Positions 33,307 through 43,097 of a stretch of 64,000 nucleotides of DNA are shown one piece after another. Positions within the stretch are counted from its first letter, which is position 1, and every line of letters begins with the position of its first letter. The translations under genes and the position numbers were made by a program. The notes beneath the pieces are model-generated. The model was not told the origin of the DNA, did no database searches, and saw only the letters and a list, made by a program, of their open reading frames with translations. Origin of the DNA: Flavobacterium lotistagni (GTDB taxonomy: Bacteria > Bacteroidota > Bacteroidia > Flavobacteriales > Flavobacteriaceae); the NCBI RefSeq assembly GCF_011392125.1, contig NZ_JAAJBU010000006.1, positions 1 through 64,000 of the forward strand, in the 5' to 3' direction.

Positions 33307-34260
33307 ATGGAATATTTAGATTTTGAGCTTCCCATAAAAGAACTGGAAGACCAGTTAGACAAATGCCAAATCATCGGCGCAGAATCAAACGTTGACGTGA
33401 CGGCGACTTGCAAACAAATCGAGAAAAAACTAGAAGAAACCAAACGCAAAATATACAAAAACCTAACGGCTTGGCAGCGTGTGCAGCTTTCGCGTCACCC
33501 GAACCGTCCTTATACGCTGGAGCACATCACGAACCTGACCAAAGGCACGTTCTTGGAACTTTTCGGAGACCGCAATTTCAAAGACGACAAAGCCATGGTC
33601 GGCGGACTCGGTAAAATCGAAGGGCAATCGTTCATGCTGATCGGCCAGCAAAAAGGAATCAACACCAAAATGCGCCAGTTGCGCAACTTCGGGATGGCCA
33701 ATCCGGAAGGTTACAGAAAAGCGTTGCGATTGATGAAAATGGCCGAAAAATTCAACATTCCAGTCGTTACTTTCATCGATACGCCGGGCGCTTATCCTGG
33801 GCTAGAAGCCGAAGAGCGCGGACAAGGTGAAGCCATTGCCAGAAACATATTTGAAATGTCGCGCCTGAAAGTGCCGATTATTTGTATCATCGTGGGCGAA
33901 GGGGCTTCAGGTGGTGCCCTCGGCATTGGCGTGGGAGACCGCGTTTTGATGATGGAAAATACTTGGTATTCGGTGATTTCTCCTGAATCGTGTTCTTCGA
34001 TTTTGTGGAAAAGTTGGGAATACAAAGAACAAGCGGCAGAAGCACTTAAACTGACCTCGGCCGACATGAAAAAACAAAAGCTGGTAGACGATATTATCCC
34101 GGAACCACTGGGCGGCGCGCACTACGATAAAGAAACCACTTTTAGAACCGTGCAGCAGTACATCATGAAAGCCTACAACGAACTCAAAGATTTATCAACA
34201 GAGGAACTTGTAGCGCAACGTATGGACAAGTACAGCAAAATGGGCGAGTTCAAAGAGTAA
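33307..34260 (+). CDS. accA: Acetyl-CoA carboxylase carboxyltransferase subunit alpha
   Basis: Alpha half of the carboxyltransferase that moves CO2 from biotin to acetyl-CoA, the first step of fatty-acid synthesis. The 317 residues include an N-terminal coiled region ([18 protein letters not shown]), [39 protein letters not shown] and [18 protein letters not shown], which supply the oxyanion holes. The beta subunit gene (accD) is not adjacent, which is normal in this group. It has its own promoter and terminator and so is a single-gene unit. Confidence 0.97.
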   Translation: MEYLDFELPIKELEDQLDKCQIIGAESNVDVTATCKQIEKKLEETKRKIYKNLTAWQRVQLSRHPNRPYTLEHITNLTKGTFLELFGDRNFKDDKAMVGGLGKIEGQSFMLIGQQKGINTKMRQLRNFGMANPEGYRKALRLMKMAEKFNIPVVTFIDTPGAYPGLEAEERGQGEAIARNIFEMSRLKVPIICIIVGEGASGGALGIGVGDRVLMMENTWYSVISPESCSSILWKSWEYKEQAAEALKLTSADMKKQKLVDDIIPEPLGGAHYDKETTFRTVQQYIMKAYNELKDLSTEELVAQRMDKYSKMGEFKE

Positions 34261-34287
34261 AGCGTATAATCTTACATTTTTACCCCT

Positions 34288-34319
34288 AATCCGGAGCCCA
34301 ATGGTTTCGGATTTTTTTG
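34288..34319 (+). terminator. accA terminator
   Basis: AATCCGG ... AGCC / GGTT ... CGGATT followed by a run of T. Confidence 0.7.
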
Positions 34320-34407
34320 TCTTTATAAACAAAATAAAAGTTTTTATCAACAGTTATCATTTATAACTCTGGGTCTGATTTTTTTATTTTTAAACTACAT
34401 TCGCAAC

Positions 34408-35955
34408 ATGGAAAATTTCAGAAATATCAACCCCGTTAGAGTCGATAAAGCGACCATCATCAATCTGGAAAAAGGCAAGCTGCCACCACAGGTTCTCGAA
34501 CTCGAAGAAGCCGTTTTGGGCGCGATGATGATTGACAAAAAAGGAGTCGATGAAGTCATTGATATTCTGCAACCCGACGCATTTTACAAAGACGCCCACA
34601 AGTATATTTTCGAAGCGATTGTTCAGTTATTCACCGATACCCAACCGATCGACCTTTTGACCGTATCGGCCCAACTCAAAAAGAACGCAAAACTCGAATT
34701 GGCCGGTGGGGATTTTTACCTGATCCAGCTCACGCAGAAAATTTCGTCTTCGGCGCACATCGAATTCCACTCTAGGATTATTTTACAGAAATACATCCAG
34801 CGCAGTTTGATTAAAATTTCTTCGGAAATCATCGAAGAATCTTACGACGAAACCACCGACGTATTTGATTTGCTCGACAAAGCCGAATCCAGATTATACG
34901 AAGTGACTCAGGGCAACATCAAAAGAAGCTCAGAAACTGCACAAAGCCTTGTAATTCAAGCCAAAAAACGCATTGAGGAAATCGCCGGAAAAGAAGGTTT
35001 ATCGGGAATTGCCACCGGCTTTGAGAAGCTCGACCAAGTCACTTCGGGCTGGCAACCCTCAGATTTGATTATCATTGCGGCACGTCCGGGTATGGGTAAA
35101 ACTGCTTTCGTGCTTTCGATGGCCCGAAACATTGCTATCGACTTCAATCAGCCTGTTGCGGTATTTTCTTTAGAGATGTCGTCGGTACAGCTCATCACGC
35201 GTCTGATTTCGTCAGAAACCGGGTTGTCGTCGGAGAAACTGCGTACCGGAAAACTCGAAAAACACGAATGGGAACAGCTTTCGATTAAGGTAAAAAACCT
35301 AGAAAAAGCACCTTTATACATCGACGATACACCATCGCTTTCGATTTTCGATTTGCGAGCCAAGGCCAGACGTCTGTCATCGCAACACGGTATTAAACTG
35401 ATTATCATCGACTACTTACAACTCATGACCGCCGGAAACAGTGCCGGAAAAGGTGGCGGAAACCGAGAGCAGGAAATCTCAACCATTTCGCGAAACCTCA
35501 AGGCATTGGCCAAAGAACTCAATGTTCCGGTGATTGCGCTTTCGCAGTTGTCGCGTGCCGTCGAAACGCGTGGTTCTAGCAAAAGACCATTACTTTCCGA
35601 TCTTCGTGAATCTGGAGCGATTGAGCAGGATGCCGATATCGTTTCATTTATTTACCGTCCGGAATACTACAAAATCGACGAGTGGGACGACGAAGAACAA
35701 ACCCCGACGCAGGGCCAAGCCGAATTCATCATTGCCAAGCACCGTAACGGTTCACTTGAAAATGTACGGTTGAAATTCATCGGAAGCCTCGGAAAATTCG
35801 ACAACCTCGACGATTACGGCGGTGCATACGACGACCTTCCGTCTAAAATGAACCATGATGACAATCCGTTTGTAACCAAAAATTTACCTTCGCCCAATGA
35901 AGCTTTTGGCAGCAACCTGAACACCTCAAACGATGACAGTGATGTACCGTTTTAA
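34408..35955 (+). CDS. dnaB: Replicative DNA helicase
   Basis: Hexameric helicase that unwinds DNA ahead of the replisome. The 515 residues hold an N-terminal helical domain (LPPQVLELEEAVLGAMMID), a linker, then the RecA-like core with Walker A AARPGMGKTAFVLS near residue 226, FSLEMSSVQL, Walker B LIIIDYLQLM and the arginine-finger region ALSQLSRAVETR. A low-complexity acidic tail of about 50 residues ends the protein. No intein is present in the usual P-loop position. Confidence 0.97.
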   Translation: MENFRNINPVRVDKATIINLEKGKLPPQVLELEEAVLGAMMIDKKGVDEVIDILQPDAFYKDAHKYIFEAIVQLFTDTQPIDLLTVSAQLKKNAKLELAGGDFYLIQLTQKISSSAHIEFHSRIILQKYIQRSLIKISSEIIEESYDETTDVFDLLDKAESRLYEVTQGNIKRSSETAQSLVIQAKKRIEEIAGKEGLSGIATGFEKLDQVTSGWQPSDLIIIAARPGMGKTAFVLSMARNIAIDFNQPVAVFSLEMSSVQLITRLISSETGLSSEKLRTGKLEKHEWEQLSIKVKNLEKAPLYIDDTPSLSIFDLRAKARRLSSQHGIKLIIIDYLQLMTAGNSAGKGGGNREQEISTISRNLKALAKELNVPVIALSQLSRAVETRGSSKRPLLSDLRESGAIEQDADIVSFIYRPEYYKIDEWDDEEQTPTQGQAEFIIAKHRNGSLENVRLKFIGSLGKFDNLDDYGGAYDDLPSKMNHDDNPFVTKNLPSPNEAFGSNLNTSNDDSDVPF

Positions 35956-35976
35956 ATAAATCCCAACTGATTTTGG

Positions 35977-36042
35977 CTTGGCGCCTTTGTGGTCTTTGCG
36001 TGCGTGTTTTTTATGATCTCGCCAAGACGCAAAGGCGCGAAG
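35977..36042. repeat. Inverted repeat of the GCGCCTTTG type
   Basis: GGCTTGGCGCCTTTG on the left and GACGCAAAGGCGCGAAG on the right; could act as a terminator for dnaB. Confidence 0.5.
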
Positions 36043-36073
36043 TTTTTTATATTTATCTTCACAGAAATTCAGT

Positions 36074-36081
36074 TATCTTTG
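36074..36081 (+). promoter_or_regulatory. -7 box of the secreted-protein gene
   Basis: TATCTTTG, about 32 bases before the ATG at 36113. Confidence 0.4.
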
Positions 36082-36112
36082 GCCTAATCAAATAACAATC
36101 AGCAGCGAGAAC

Positions 36113-37375
36113 ATGTCAGTGAAGTCACTTTTTACCCTATTCATTTTATTCTTATCGATATCCATTCGAGCCAGTTTTATCCTATTGCCAATGGACGAAA
36201 CTTCGCAAAAAAACCACCTCAAAGCATACGGAATTACTTATTGGTGCCTCGACAAACAATACAAAGCGAGTTGGCTGCTCAATTACCGCGGCGGTTCGTT
36301 CTTGCTGCCAGATGCACCCGAAATTCGCAAAGAATGTCAGATTCGCGGGGTAAGTTTCGAACCGATTTCGGATGCTGAGGCCAACCAGATTTTGGAAGAT
36401 ATTTCAAGTCCGTCGCAAAATATGGAAACTGTGGTACTGGAAAAAGCGCCGAAAATTGCCGTTTATACCCCAAAAGGTAAACAACCCTGGGACGACGCAG
36501 TAACAATGGTATTGACCTATGCCGAAATTCCGTTCACGCCAGTTTACGATCAGGAAGTGCTTAGCGACCAATTGGTATTATATGATTGGCTGCACCTGCA
36601 CCACGAAGATTTCACGGGCCAATACGGAAAGTTTTTTGGTTCCTACCGCAACGCGCCATGGTACATCGATCAGAAAAAGGACTCTGAAGCACTGGCAACC
36701 CAACTAGGTTATGCTAAAGTATCCGAAGAAAAACTAGCTGTAGCCAAAAAAATCCGTGACTTTGTGATTGGCGGCGGATTCATGTTTGCAATGTGTTCTG
36801 CCACGGACAGTTTTGATATTGCGCTGGCTGCCGAAGGCGTTGATATCTGTGAGACCATGTTCGATGGCGATCCGAGCGAGCCCAATTACCAGTCAAAAAT
36901 TGATTATAACCGAAGTTTCGCTTTCAAGGATTTCATTCTCGACAGAAGACCCGAACATTACGAGTTTTCAGACATCGACATGACCGAGAAACGCAAAATA
37001 CCGTTTGAAAAAGACTATTTTACACTCATGGAATTCTCGGCAAAATGGGATGTGATTCCGAGTATGTTATGCCAGAACCACACCCAATTGGTTAAAGGAT
37101 TTATGGGGCAAACGACTTCCTTTGATTCGGAGTTGGTGAAATCCAGTGTACTGACTTTAGGCAAATGCGAACTCAACGATGAAGCGCGCTACATTCACGG
37201 TCAGAAAGGCAAAGGCTTTTTTACTTTCTTCGGCGGACACGACCCTGAAGATTACCAGCACCGCGTAGGTGACGAACCTACTGTTCTAGACTTGCACCCA
37301 AATTCGCCCGGATTTAGGCTCATCCTTAATAATGTATTGTTTCCGGCAGCGCGAAAAAAACCCCAGAAAACTTAA
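36113..37375 (+). CDS. Conserved exported protein with amidotransferase-like region
   Basis: A 420-residue protein with a signal peptide (SLFTLFILFLSISIRASF). Relatives in flavobacteria are often labelled asparagine synthetase B, but I see no asparagine synthetase domain. The region 100-260 (KIAVYTPKGKQPWDDAVTMV; YDWLHLHHEDF; VIGGGFMFAMCSATDSFD) resembles a class I glutamine-amidotransferase-like fold with a candidate Cys in FAMCSATD. Function unknown. The downstream histidine kinase gene starts 20 bases later, so they are probably co-transcribed. Confidence 0.75.
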   Translation: MSVKSLFTLFILFLSISIRASFILLPMDETSQKNHLKAYGITYWCLDKQYKASWLLNYRGGSFLLPDAPEIRKECQIRGVSFEPISDAEANQILEDISSPSQNMETVVLEKAPKIAVYTPKGKQPWDDAVTMVLTYAEIPFTPVYDQEVLSDQLVLYDWLHLHHEDFTGQYGKFFGSYRNAPWYIDQKKDSEALATQLGYAKVSEEKLAVAKKIRDFVIGGGFMFAMCSATDSFDIALAAEGVDICETMFDGDPSEPNYQSKIDYNRSFAFKDFILDRRPEHYEFSDIDMTEKRKIPFEKDYFTLMEFSAKWDVIPSMLCQNHTQLVKGFMGQTTSFDSELVKSSVLTLGKCELNDEARYIHGQKGKGFFTFFGGHDPEDYQHRVGDEPTVLDLHPNSPGFRLILNNVLFPAARKKPQKT

Positions 37376-37394
37376 TTCTTCTATCGTTTTCAGG

Positions 37395-39398
37395 ATGCTC
37401 AATAAACTACATTTTCTTTTTGCTTTACTGCTCTTTGTTGGCGTTTTTGGCCAGCAGAAAGCCGATAGCCTACAAAAAGAAATTGCCCGTTATGAGCAAA
37501 TTCAACACGAAATGAAAATCACCAAGCCGAGTCTGGCAGATTCGGTCAAAGCCAAGTTATTGCTCAAACTCGGGAAAGAGTTTACTGATTCTGATCCGAG
37601 AAAAGCACTGCATTTGATCAACCAATCGTTGCGGTTGAGCGAGCAAATCAATTTTCCGCAAGGTATTGGTGCGGGCTATAATGGTTTGGCTTTGGTATAC
37701 AACAGCAAGTCTGATTTTAAACTGGCCATAGCGGCTTGCAACAAAGCGGTTCCGATTAATCAAAAACTTCGCAATCCAGAAAATCTCGGCTACAGCTATG
37801 CTTTGTTGGGTCAAGCCTATTTGTATTTGAACGATTTTACCTTTTCTTTGAAATACCTCAACGACGCCTATCGCATTTTTGAAAAGCTACAGAAACATAG
37901 ACGGATGGCCGCTTTGTGCAACGATTTGGCGATACTCTACAGCAAACTACCGCAAGCTGACAAGCAATTGGCCTATTACAACAAGGGGCTCAAAATTCTA
38001 GAGATTGAAAATGCGCCACAAAATATGGACTTGCGTTTTATCATCAAAGGGAATATTGCCAATTTCTACTCCGATCAAAAACAATTTACTAAAGCCAATG
38101 CCATCTTAACAGACTGTATTGCTTACAATGAAAAGCACAATCTTTGGTCTAATGCGGCCTTCGTTTACCAACAATTAGGAAGCAATTACGGTAATATGCA
38201 CCAGTATGATAAAGCCTTAGCTTTCATGCACAAGGCACTGACAAATTTTATCAAAACTTCGAACAAATCAGGTGAAGCTGATGCTTATCGAAAAATTGGT
38301 GAAGTGTATTTCTTGAGCGGAAAAATGGCACTCGCAGAAAACTTCACCCAAAAGGGCTTACAACTTTCTACTCAAATTGGCGAGCTCGAATCGATGAAGT
38401 TTGCCTATGAAAACCTTTCGAAAATTTACGCCAAAAAAGGCAATTTCAAGCTGGCTTATCTGAACCATTTACAGTACAAAAAAGTGAGTGATTCGATGTT
38501 TAATTCGGAAATCAACGCTAAACTGACGCAAATCCAACTCACGAACGAATTCGAGAAAAAGGAAGAAATCCTGCGAAAGCAACAACAAAAGCGCGATGAG
38601 TTGCATCAGATTGAAGCCAACAAACAGAAAAAATTCAAATACATCGTACTGATTTCTATGTTTCTGCTGAGTATCGTCACGGCATCAATTTATCGCAACC
38701 TGAAGAACTACCAGAAACAGCGCAACATTATCCAAAGGCAAAAAGAACAAATTGAAGCTTCCCTGCAAGAGAAGGAAACCTTGTTGCGGGAAATCCACCA
38801 CCGGGTGAAAAACAATTTGCAAATTATCTCGAGCTTGCTTAATATGCAATCCGATCACATCAATGACAAAGCGGTACTCGACATGATACAGGAAGCGCAA
38901 AGCCGTGTGCAGACCATGAGTTTGCTGCATCAGAACTTGTATCAGTCTGAAGAAATTAATGAGGTCGATGTCGAGAATTATATCAAACGATTGGTGGCTT
39001 ATATTACACAACTGTTCGAAGGCCACGCCAGTAAAGTAAAAACCAACGTATTGGTTGACGGAATTTATTTTGATTTTGACACGGCCATTTCCCTAGGGTT
39101 GATTGTAAATGAATTGGTGACCAACGCCTATAAATACGCTTTCAACCAACAGGCTGACGGCTTGATTACCATCCAGATCCGACCGCTTAACACGGTAGAC
39201 TATGTACTGACGGTTTCTGATAACGGCCCGGGTTTGCCCAGCGGCTTTAAAACAGAAAACACCCAATCATTGGGCCTGAAACTGGTCGGAATTTTAAGTC
39301 GGCAATTGCGCGGAAAATTTACCGTGAACACCACCGAATCACACACCGATTTTATAGTAACTTTCAAAGATATGAAAGCCTATCATGCAGGTTTATAA
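37395..39398 (+). CDS. TPR-containing sensor histidine kinase (HisKA_2 type)
   Basis: Predicted sensor, 667 residues from ATG 37395 (start chosen to give the signal-like MLNKLHFLFALLLFVGVF; an open frame upstream adds 21 residues without meaning). A periplasmic part of about 380 residues carries several TPR repeats (LGYSYALLGQAYLYLNDF; ANFYSDQKQFTKANAIL; YQQLGSNYGNMHQYDKAL). Then come one membrane helix (YIVLISMFLLSIVTASIY), a coiled linker, the phospho-acceptor LLREIHHRVKNNLQIISSLL with His near residue 468, and an ATP-binding domain (NELVTNAYKYAF; SDNGPGLPSG). It is followed 15 bases later by the response regulator gene. Confidence 0.9.
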   Translation: MLNKLHFLFALLLFVGVFGQQKADSLQKEIARYEQIQHEMKITKPSLADSVKAKLLLKLGKEFTDSDPRKALHLINQSLRLSEQINFPQGIGAGYNGLALVYNSKSDFKLAIAACNKAVPINQKLRNPENLGYSYALLGQAYLYLNDFTFSLKYLNDAYRIFEKLQKHRRMAALCNDLAILYSKLPQADKQLAYYNKGLKILEIENAPQNMDLRFIIKGNIANFYSDQKQFTKANAILTDCIAYNEKHNLWSNAAFVYQQLGSNYGNMHQYDKALAFMHKALTNFIKTSNKSGEADAYRKIGEVYFLSGKMALAENFTQKGLQLSTQIGELESMKFAYENLSKIYAKKGNFKLAYLNHLQYKKVSDSMFNSEINAKLTQIQLTNEFEKKEEILRKQQQKRDELHQIEANKQKKFKYIVLISMFLLSIVTASIYRNLKNYQKQRNIIQRQKEQIEASLQEKETLLREIHHRVKNNLQIISSLLNMQSDHINDKAVLDMIQEAQSRVQTMSLLHQNLYQSEEINEVDVENYIKRLVAYITQLFEGHASKVKTNVLVDGIYFDFDTAISLGLIVNELVTNAYKYAFNQQADGLITIQIRPLNTVDYVLTVSDNGPGLPSGFKTENTQSLGLKLVGILSRQLRGKFTVNTTESHTDFIVTFKDMKAYHAGL

Positions 39399-39413
39399 TT
39401 AAAAACATATAAT

Positions 39414-40136
39414 ATGGTGAAAATTTTAATTGTAGAAGATGAACTTATCATTGCCGAAGATGTGCGCAATATGCTCACTAAAATGAACTATGAAATCGTC
39501 GGCAACGCCATGGATTATCAAGAAGCCATTGACTTGTTAGATCAAACTACGCCAGATTTAATTTTACTCGATGTGAACCTCGGCAGCAAAAAAGACGGCA
39601 TTGATCTGGCCGAAGCAATCAACGCCAAATACAAGGTGCCGTTTATTTTCACGACTTCGTATTCCGATACACAAACCCTTTCACGGGCCAAATCGACCAA
39701 ACCCTTGAACTATTTGGTCAAGCCTTTCAAAGAAGAACAACTCTTTACGGCCATAGAAATGGCGCTTTACCAACTCTCTGAAACGCCGGTAGAAGAGGCA
39801 GAAGATTCACAGGCCTTGATTATTAAAGACGCCTTGTTTATCAAAGACAAATGCCGTTATACCAAATTGCAAATCAGCGATATTCTCTGGATCAAATCAG
39901 ACGGTAATTACCTAGAAATTCAAACGCTGCACAAAACCGAACTCATTCGCGGAACGTTATCGAGTTTCATCGAAAAACTAAACCAGCCTTTGTTTTTTAA
40001 AACCCATAAATCATATGTGGTTAACTTAGAGTATATGTCGAACTTGGAATCCAATAGCATTACCATTCACCAAACCAAGTTGCCAATTGCCAAATCGTAT
40101 TACGAAGAATTGGTGCGCAAACTCCAAATTGTGTAA
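39414..40136 (+). CDS. LytTR-family response regulator
   Basis: Transcription regulator of 240 residues paired with the preceding kinase. The N-terminal receiver domain has acidic pocket VEDE, phospho-acceptor Asp53 in LLDVNLGSKKDG, FTTSYSD and the Lys in YLVKPFKEEQ. The C-terminal LytTR DNA-binding domain begins about residue 140 (KLQISDILWIKSDGNYLEIQ; FFKTHKSYVVNLEY). Targets are unknown; the nearby VIT/VWA T9SS gene and the 43-residue peptide are candidates only by position. Confidence 0.92.
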   Translation: MVKILIVEDELIIAEDVRNMLTKMNYEIVGNAMDYQEAIDLLDQTTPDLILLDVNLGSKKDGIDLAEAINAKYKVPFIFTTSYSDTQTLSRAKSTKPLNYLVKPFKEEQLFTAIEMALYQLSETPVEEAEDSQALIIKDALFIKDKCRYTKLQISDILWIKSDGNYLEIQTLHKTELIRGTLSSFIEKLNQPLFFKTHKSYVVNLEYMSNLESNSITIHQTKLPIAKSYYEELVRKLQIV

Positions 40137-40270
40137 TCATTTGCGATTTAAAATGCTTATCACTAGAATATTAGAGTTCGTCCCAAAATTCTGGTAGTTC
40201 ATCACATTTTTTTGGGCAACTCGGCTTTTTTGGCTTGCTTTATACTGCAATTACAGACGGCAGCTGAGCG

Positions 40271-40402
40271 ATGAAAAAAATCTTATACAACGAAAAATCA
40301 CCGCAAGACAACTTGAGCTTTTCTAAAGTAATGTTGATTCTGTCTTTGGTTGGCGGTTCTATTCTGGGCGCGATTCTGTTTGTAGAGTTTGTGCTTTTTT
40401 AA
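40271..40402 (+). CDS. 43-residue single-helix membrane peptide
   Basis: A short open frame beginning MKKILYNEKSPQDNLSFSKV, then a hydrophobic helix (LILSLVGGSILGAILFVEFV) and stop. It has a short hydrophilic N-terminus and one TM segment, the style of regulatory small membrane proteins. It lies in the 700-base gap after the response regulator and is followed by two hairpins. No homologue is recognised; coding status is suggested by the ATG, clean start of the hydrophobic segment and lysine-rich opening. Confidence 0.5.
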   Translation: MKKILYNEKSPQDNLSFSKVMLILSLVGGSILGAILFVEFVLF

Positions 40403-40403
40403 A

Positions 40404-40530
40404 GTAACCGCCGCATTGCATTAGATAATGAATATTTTTCCCAATAGCCACTATTTGTTTTGAGTAGGTTTGAGACTCCATTACTCAAAAACGAGCCACC
40501 AATGTTCATTCGTTGGTGGTTTTTTTTTTA
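40404..40530 (+). ncRNA. Possible small RNA or 3' leader with two hairpins
   Basis: TTTTGAGTA (40458-40466) pairs with TACTCAAAA (40482-40490), then CCACCAA (40496-40502) pairs with TTGGTGG (40513-40519) before a run of ten T. The second hairpin is a good terminator. The first may be part of a small RNA or just the 3' end of the preceding peptide transcript. Confidence 0.35.
40496..40529 (+). terminator. Terminator after the 43-residue peptide gene
   Basis: CCACCAA, ten-base loop, TTGGTGG, long T run. Confidence 0.75.
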
Positions 40531-40628
40531 GAAGCCGGGAACCTGCTGTACGCTATATCTTTTTAAACCAGCTCGGTTTTGCAAACCAAGCTGGTTTAAA
40601 AAGGATGCCGCTGCCATCAGGGCTAGGG
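40531..40628 (-). repeat. Dispersed hairpin element, type B, with long palindromic centre
   Basis: Plus strand GAAGCCGGGAACCTGCTGTACGC ... CCGCTGCCATCAGGGCTAGGG, with CTTTTTAAACCAGCT/AGCTGGTTTAAAAAG arms. The arms differ in sequence from those of other copies but also pair with themselves. From 40629 to 40835 nothing is recognised. Confidence 0.65.
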
Positions 40629-40835
40629 CTGCAATATTATGTTGAATTTTAAGTGTTGACCCGAAGTGCATAGAGTACAACGGAACAATCTAAATGACAT
40701 CTGGATTAACGTGATTAAGATTCCGTTGGTTTTGTTTATTGATTAATATCATTTTATGTTAAAATAAATAACTTTAAAGCCTTATGCATTTGAAAATTTA
40801 TTGTATCTTGTACAGAAAATCTAAAACCAACACCT

Positions 40836-42884
40836 ATGAAAGCACTCATTACTTATCTAATAGTTCTAATATTTGCACAGTTTTCCTTTGCAAATGGAGT
40901 ACTTATCACCAATCGAGCTAGTGGTTCTCGACTACCATTAATTAATTCTGAGGTTAATGTAACCGTGCAAAATCAAATTGCAACGGTAAGAACAAGTCAG
41001 ACTTATATTAATAATACAAGTGTTCCTCGAGGGATTGAATATGGATTTCCTTTAACAAGTGATGCTTCAGTAACACAATTGAAATGGCGAATTGATAATG
41101 GTGCATGGCAATTTGCCGTATTTGTAAATGGTGGTTCATCTGGTGGTGGCACGGGAACGCTCAATAGCAGTTTATCTGCTTATTTAGGCAATACTCCTTT
41201 ATTTTTTCTGTTCAGCAATGACCTAGCCGCCAATAGTCAAATTGAAGTAGAATTAACTTATGTCCAGTTATTGCCTTATAGTTTTGATGAAGTTACTTTC
41301 CAATACCCAAGCGATTATTCTTCAATGCAGTCGGGCATAATCCAAAATTCTCAGATTTTTAATTTCCAATTAACATCAGGAAGAACAATAACAAGTATTA
41401 TAAGTGAGGGTAACGTAGCAACAATTACTAATGATGGAAACGTTGCAACAGCGTCTATCAGTCAGCCGGAATCAACTTCAATTGACAATATTTTGATAAG
41501 ATACCGTCTTGCATCGGATCAGTTGGGCGTTATACCTTTTAGCACCATTTTAGAGGAGGGTGAAAATAATTGTGACAACTTTGGAAATGGATTTTTTGGA
41601 ATGGTCGTGGAACCTGAATCAAATCCAAGTACTGCAATTATTCAGAAAAATTTTGTCCTAATAGTAGATTCTTCAGGCAGTATGTCGGGTAATAAAATGG
41701 TCCAAGCTAAACAAGCGGCTACATTTATTGTAAATAACCTAAATGTCGGTGATAATTTTAATATTATTGATTTTGATAGTAGTATTACTCCTTTTAGACC
41801 CACATTAGTTGAGTATAACCCTATCAATGCCAATGCGGCTTTAGCTTTTATTAATAATATGGTCGCGACTGGCGGAACTAATATTTCCGGAGCAGTAACC
41901 ACTGCAGTCAACCAATTTGGAGCGGCATCTGAGGATCAAGCAAATATTGTGGTCTTCTTTACGGATGGAGAAGCTACTTCAGGCATAACAAGTACGCAAG
42001 GTATTATTACAGCAGTAAACAATTCTGTAAATCAATTAGAAACGGAAATATTCCTTTTTACCTTTGGAATTGGGGACTATGTTACTACTGATTTGTTGAC
42101 ACTATTAGCTACCAACAATAACGGTTTTGTAACATTTTTAGGGAATGATGAAATTGAAGATGTTGTCTCTAATTTTTATCTCACAATAAGAAATCCTGTA
42201 TTACTTAACCCAGTTATTTCTGTGGTCCCTGCTAATGCTATTAGCAACGTATTTCCAGATCCTCTCCCAAATCTCTACAAAGGACAACAATTGATTTTTA
42301 CAGGAAGATATCAAGTTCCTCAAGATATTCAATTAACACTGTCAGGAACAGCATTTAATCAACAGGTTCAATACGTTTATAATCTAAATTTAAGTAATCA
42401 AAATAATCCGGCGTATGCTTTTTTGCCAAAATTATGGGCTAAGAATAAAATGGAAAGTTTGTTGGTAGATTTTTACTCCTTACCACAAGGATCGGCAGCA
42501 GCACAAGCTATTGAACAATCTATTGAACAAACCAGTATTTGCTATCAAGTTTTAAGTCCATTCACTTCTCTAAGTGAGGGACCTCTCAGTAATGAAGAAT
42601 TCATGGCGGATGATAATAATTCTTTGAAGTTTTTCCCTAATCCGTTTACCTCTGAAACGAAAGCGTTAATTTATCTGCATGAGCCAGCTAAGATCGTAGT
42701 TCAAATTTATTCTATTGACGGTAAGTTGCTTAAAACTATCGCCTTTGATGGTATTTTTGGCGAGAACGAAATCAAATTGGATGGCTTAGATAGCGGGAAC
42801 AATTCATTAGGCGCTGGAATTTATATATATACTGTGTCAGTCGGAGGAAAGAATACGCATTTTGGAAAATTGATAAAAAACTAG
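40836..42884 (+). CDS. VIT and VWA domain T9SS-secreted protein
   Basis: Surface or secreted protein of 682 residues related to inter-alpha-trypsin-inhibitor heavy chains. It has a signal peptide (MKALITYLIVLIFAQFSFA), a VIT domain (about 40-160), and a VWA domain with MIDAS motif VLIVDSSGSMSG near residue 276 and the later TGGTNISGA and FFTDGEATSG metal ligands. The C-terminus (LKFFPNPFTSETKA ... GAGIYIYTVSVGGKNTHFGK) matches a T9SS sorting domain. Ligand unknown. Its composition is more AT-rich than neighbouring housekeeping genes. A strong terminator follows. Confidence 0.9.
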   Translation: MKALITYLIVLIFAQFSFANGVLITNRASGSRLPLINSEVNVTVQNQIATVRTSQTYINNTSVPRGIEYGFPLTSDASVTQLKWRIDNGAWQFAVFVNGGSSGGGTGTLNSSLSAYLGNTPLFFLFSNDLAANSQIEVELTYVQLLPYSFDEVTFQYPSDYSSMQSGIIQNSQIFNFQLTSGRTITSIISEGNVATITNDGNVATASISQPESTSIDNILIRYRLASDQLGVIPFSTILEEGENNCDNFGNGFFGMVVEPESNPSTAIIQKNFVLIVDSSGSMSGNKMVQAKQAATFIVNNLNVGDNFNIIDFDSSITPFRPTLVEYNPINANAALAFINNMVATGGTNISGAVTTAVNQFGAASEDQANIVVFFTDGEATSGITSTQGIITAVNNSVNQLETEIFLFTFGIGDYVTTDLLTLLATNNNGFVTFLGNDEIEDVVSNFYLTIRNPVLLNPVISVVPANAISNVFPDPLPNLYKGQQLIFTGRYQVPQDIQLTLSGTAFNQQVQYVYNLNLSNQNNPAYAFLPKLWAKNKMESLLVDFYSLPQGSAAAQAIEQSIEQTSICYQVLSPFTSLSEGPLSNEEFMADDNNSLKFFPNPFTSETKALIYLHEPAKIVVQIYSIDGKLLKTIAFDGIFGENEIKLDGLDSGNNSLGAGIYIYTVSVGGKNTHFGKLIKN

Positions 42885-42946
42885 AATTCTGGATAAATAT
42901 ATAATAAGAGCTCCTTAAGAACCAAAGAATAATTTATAACTAAAAA

Positions 42947-42989
42947 GATAGAAACCAATCAAATTTGATTGGTTTCTATCTTTTTTTTT
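42947..42989 (+). terminator. Terminator of the VWA protein gene
   Basis: A perfect palindrome GATAGAAACCAATCAAA / TTTGATTGGTTTCTATC, then a T run. Confidence 0.8.
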
Positions 42990-43097
42990 AGCCATGATTG
43001 AAGTGGAAATCCTTTTTGTTGTAGAAATTATTCTTGAATTAGTGTAAGCAAACTAAACAAAAAGATTGCAACGAAAAGCAGGAAATAGCTTCTAAAA

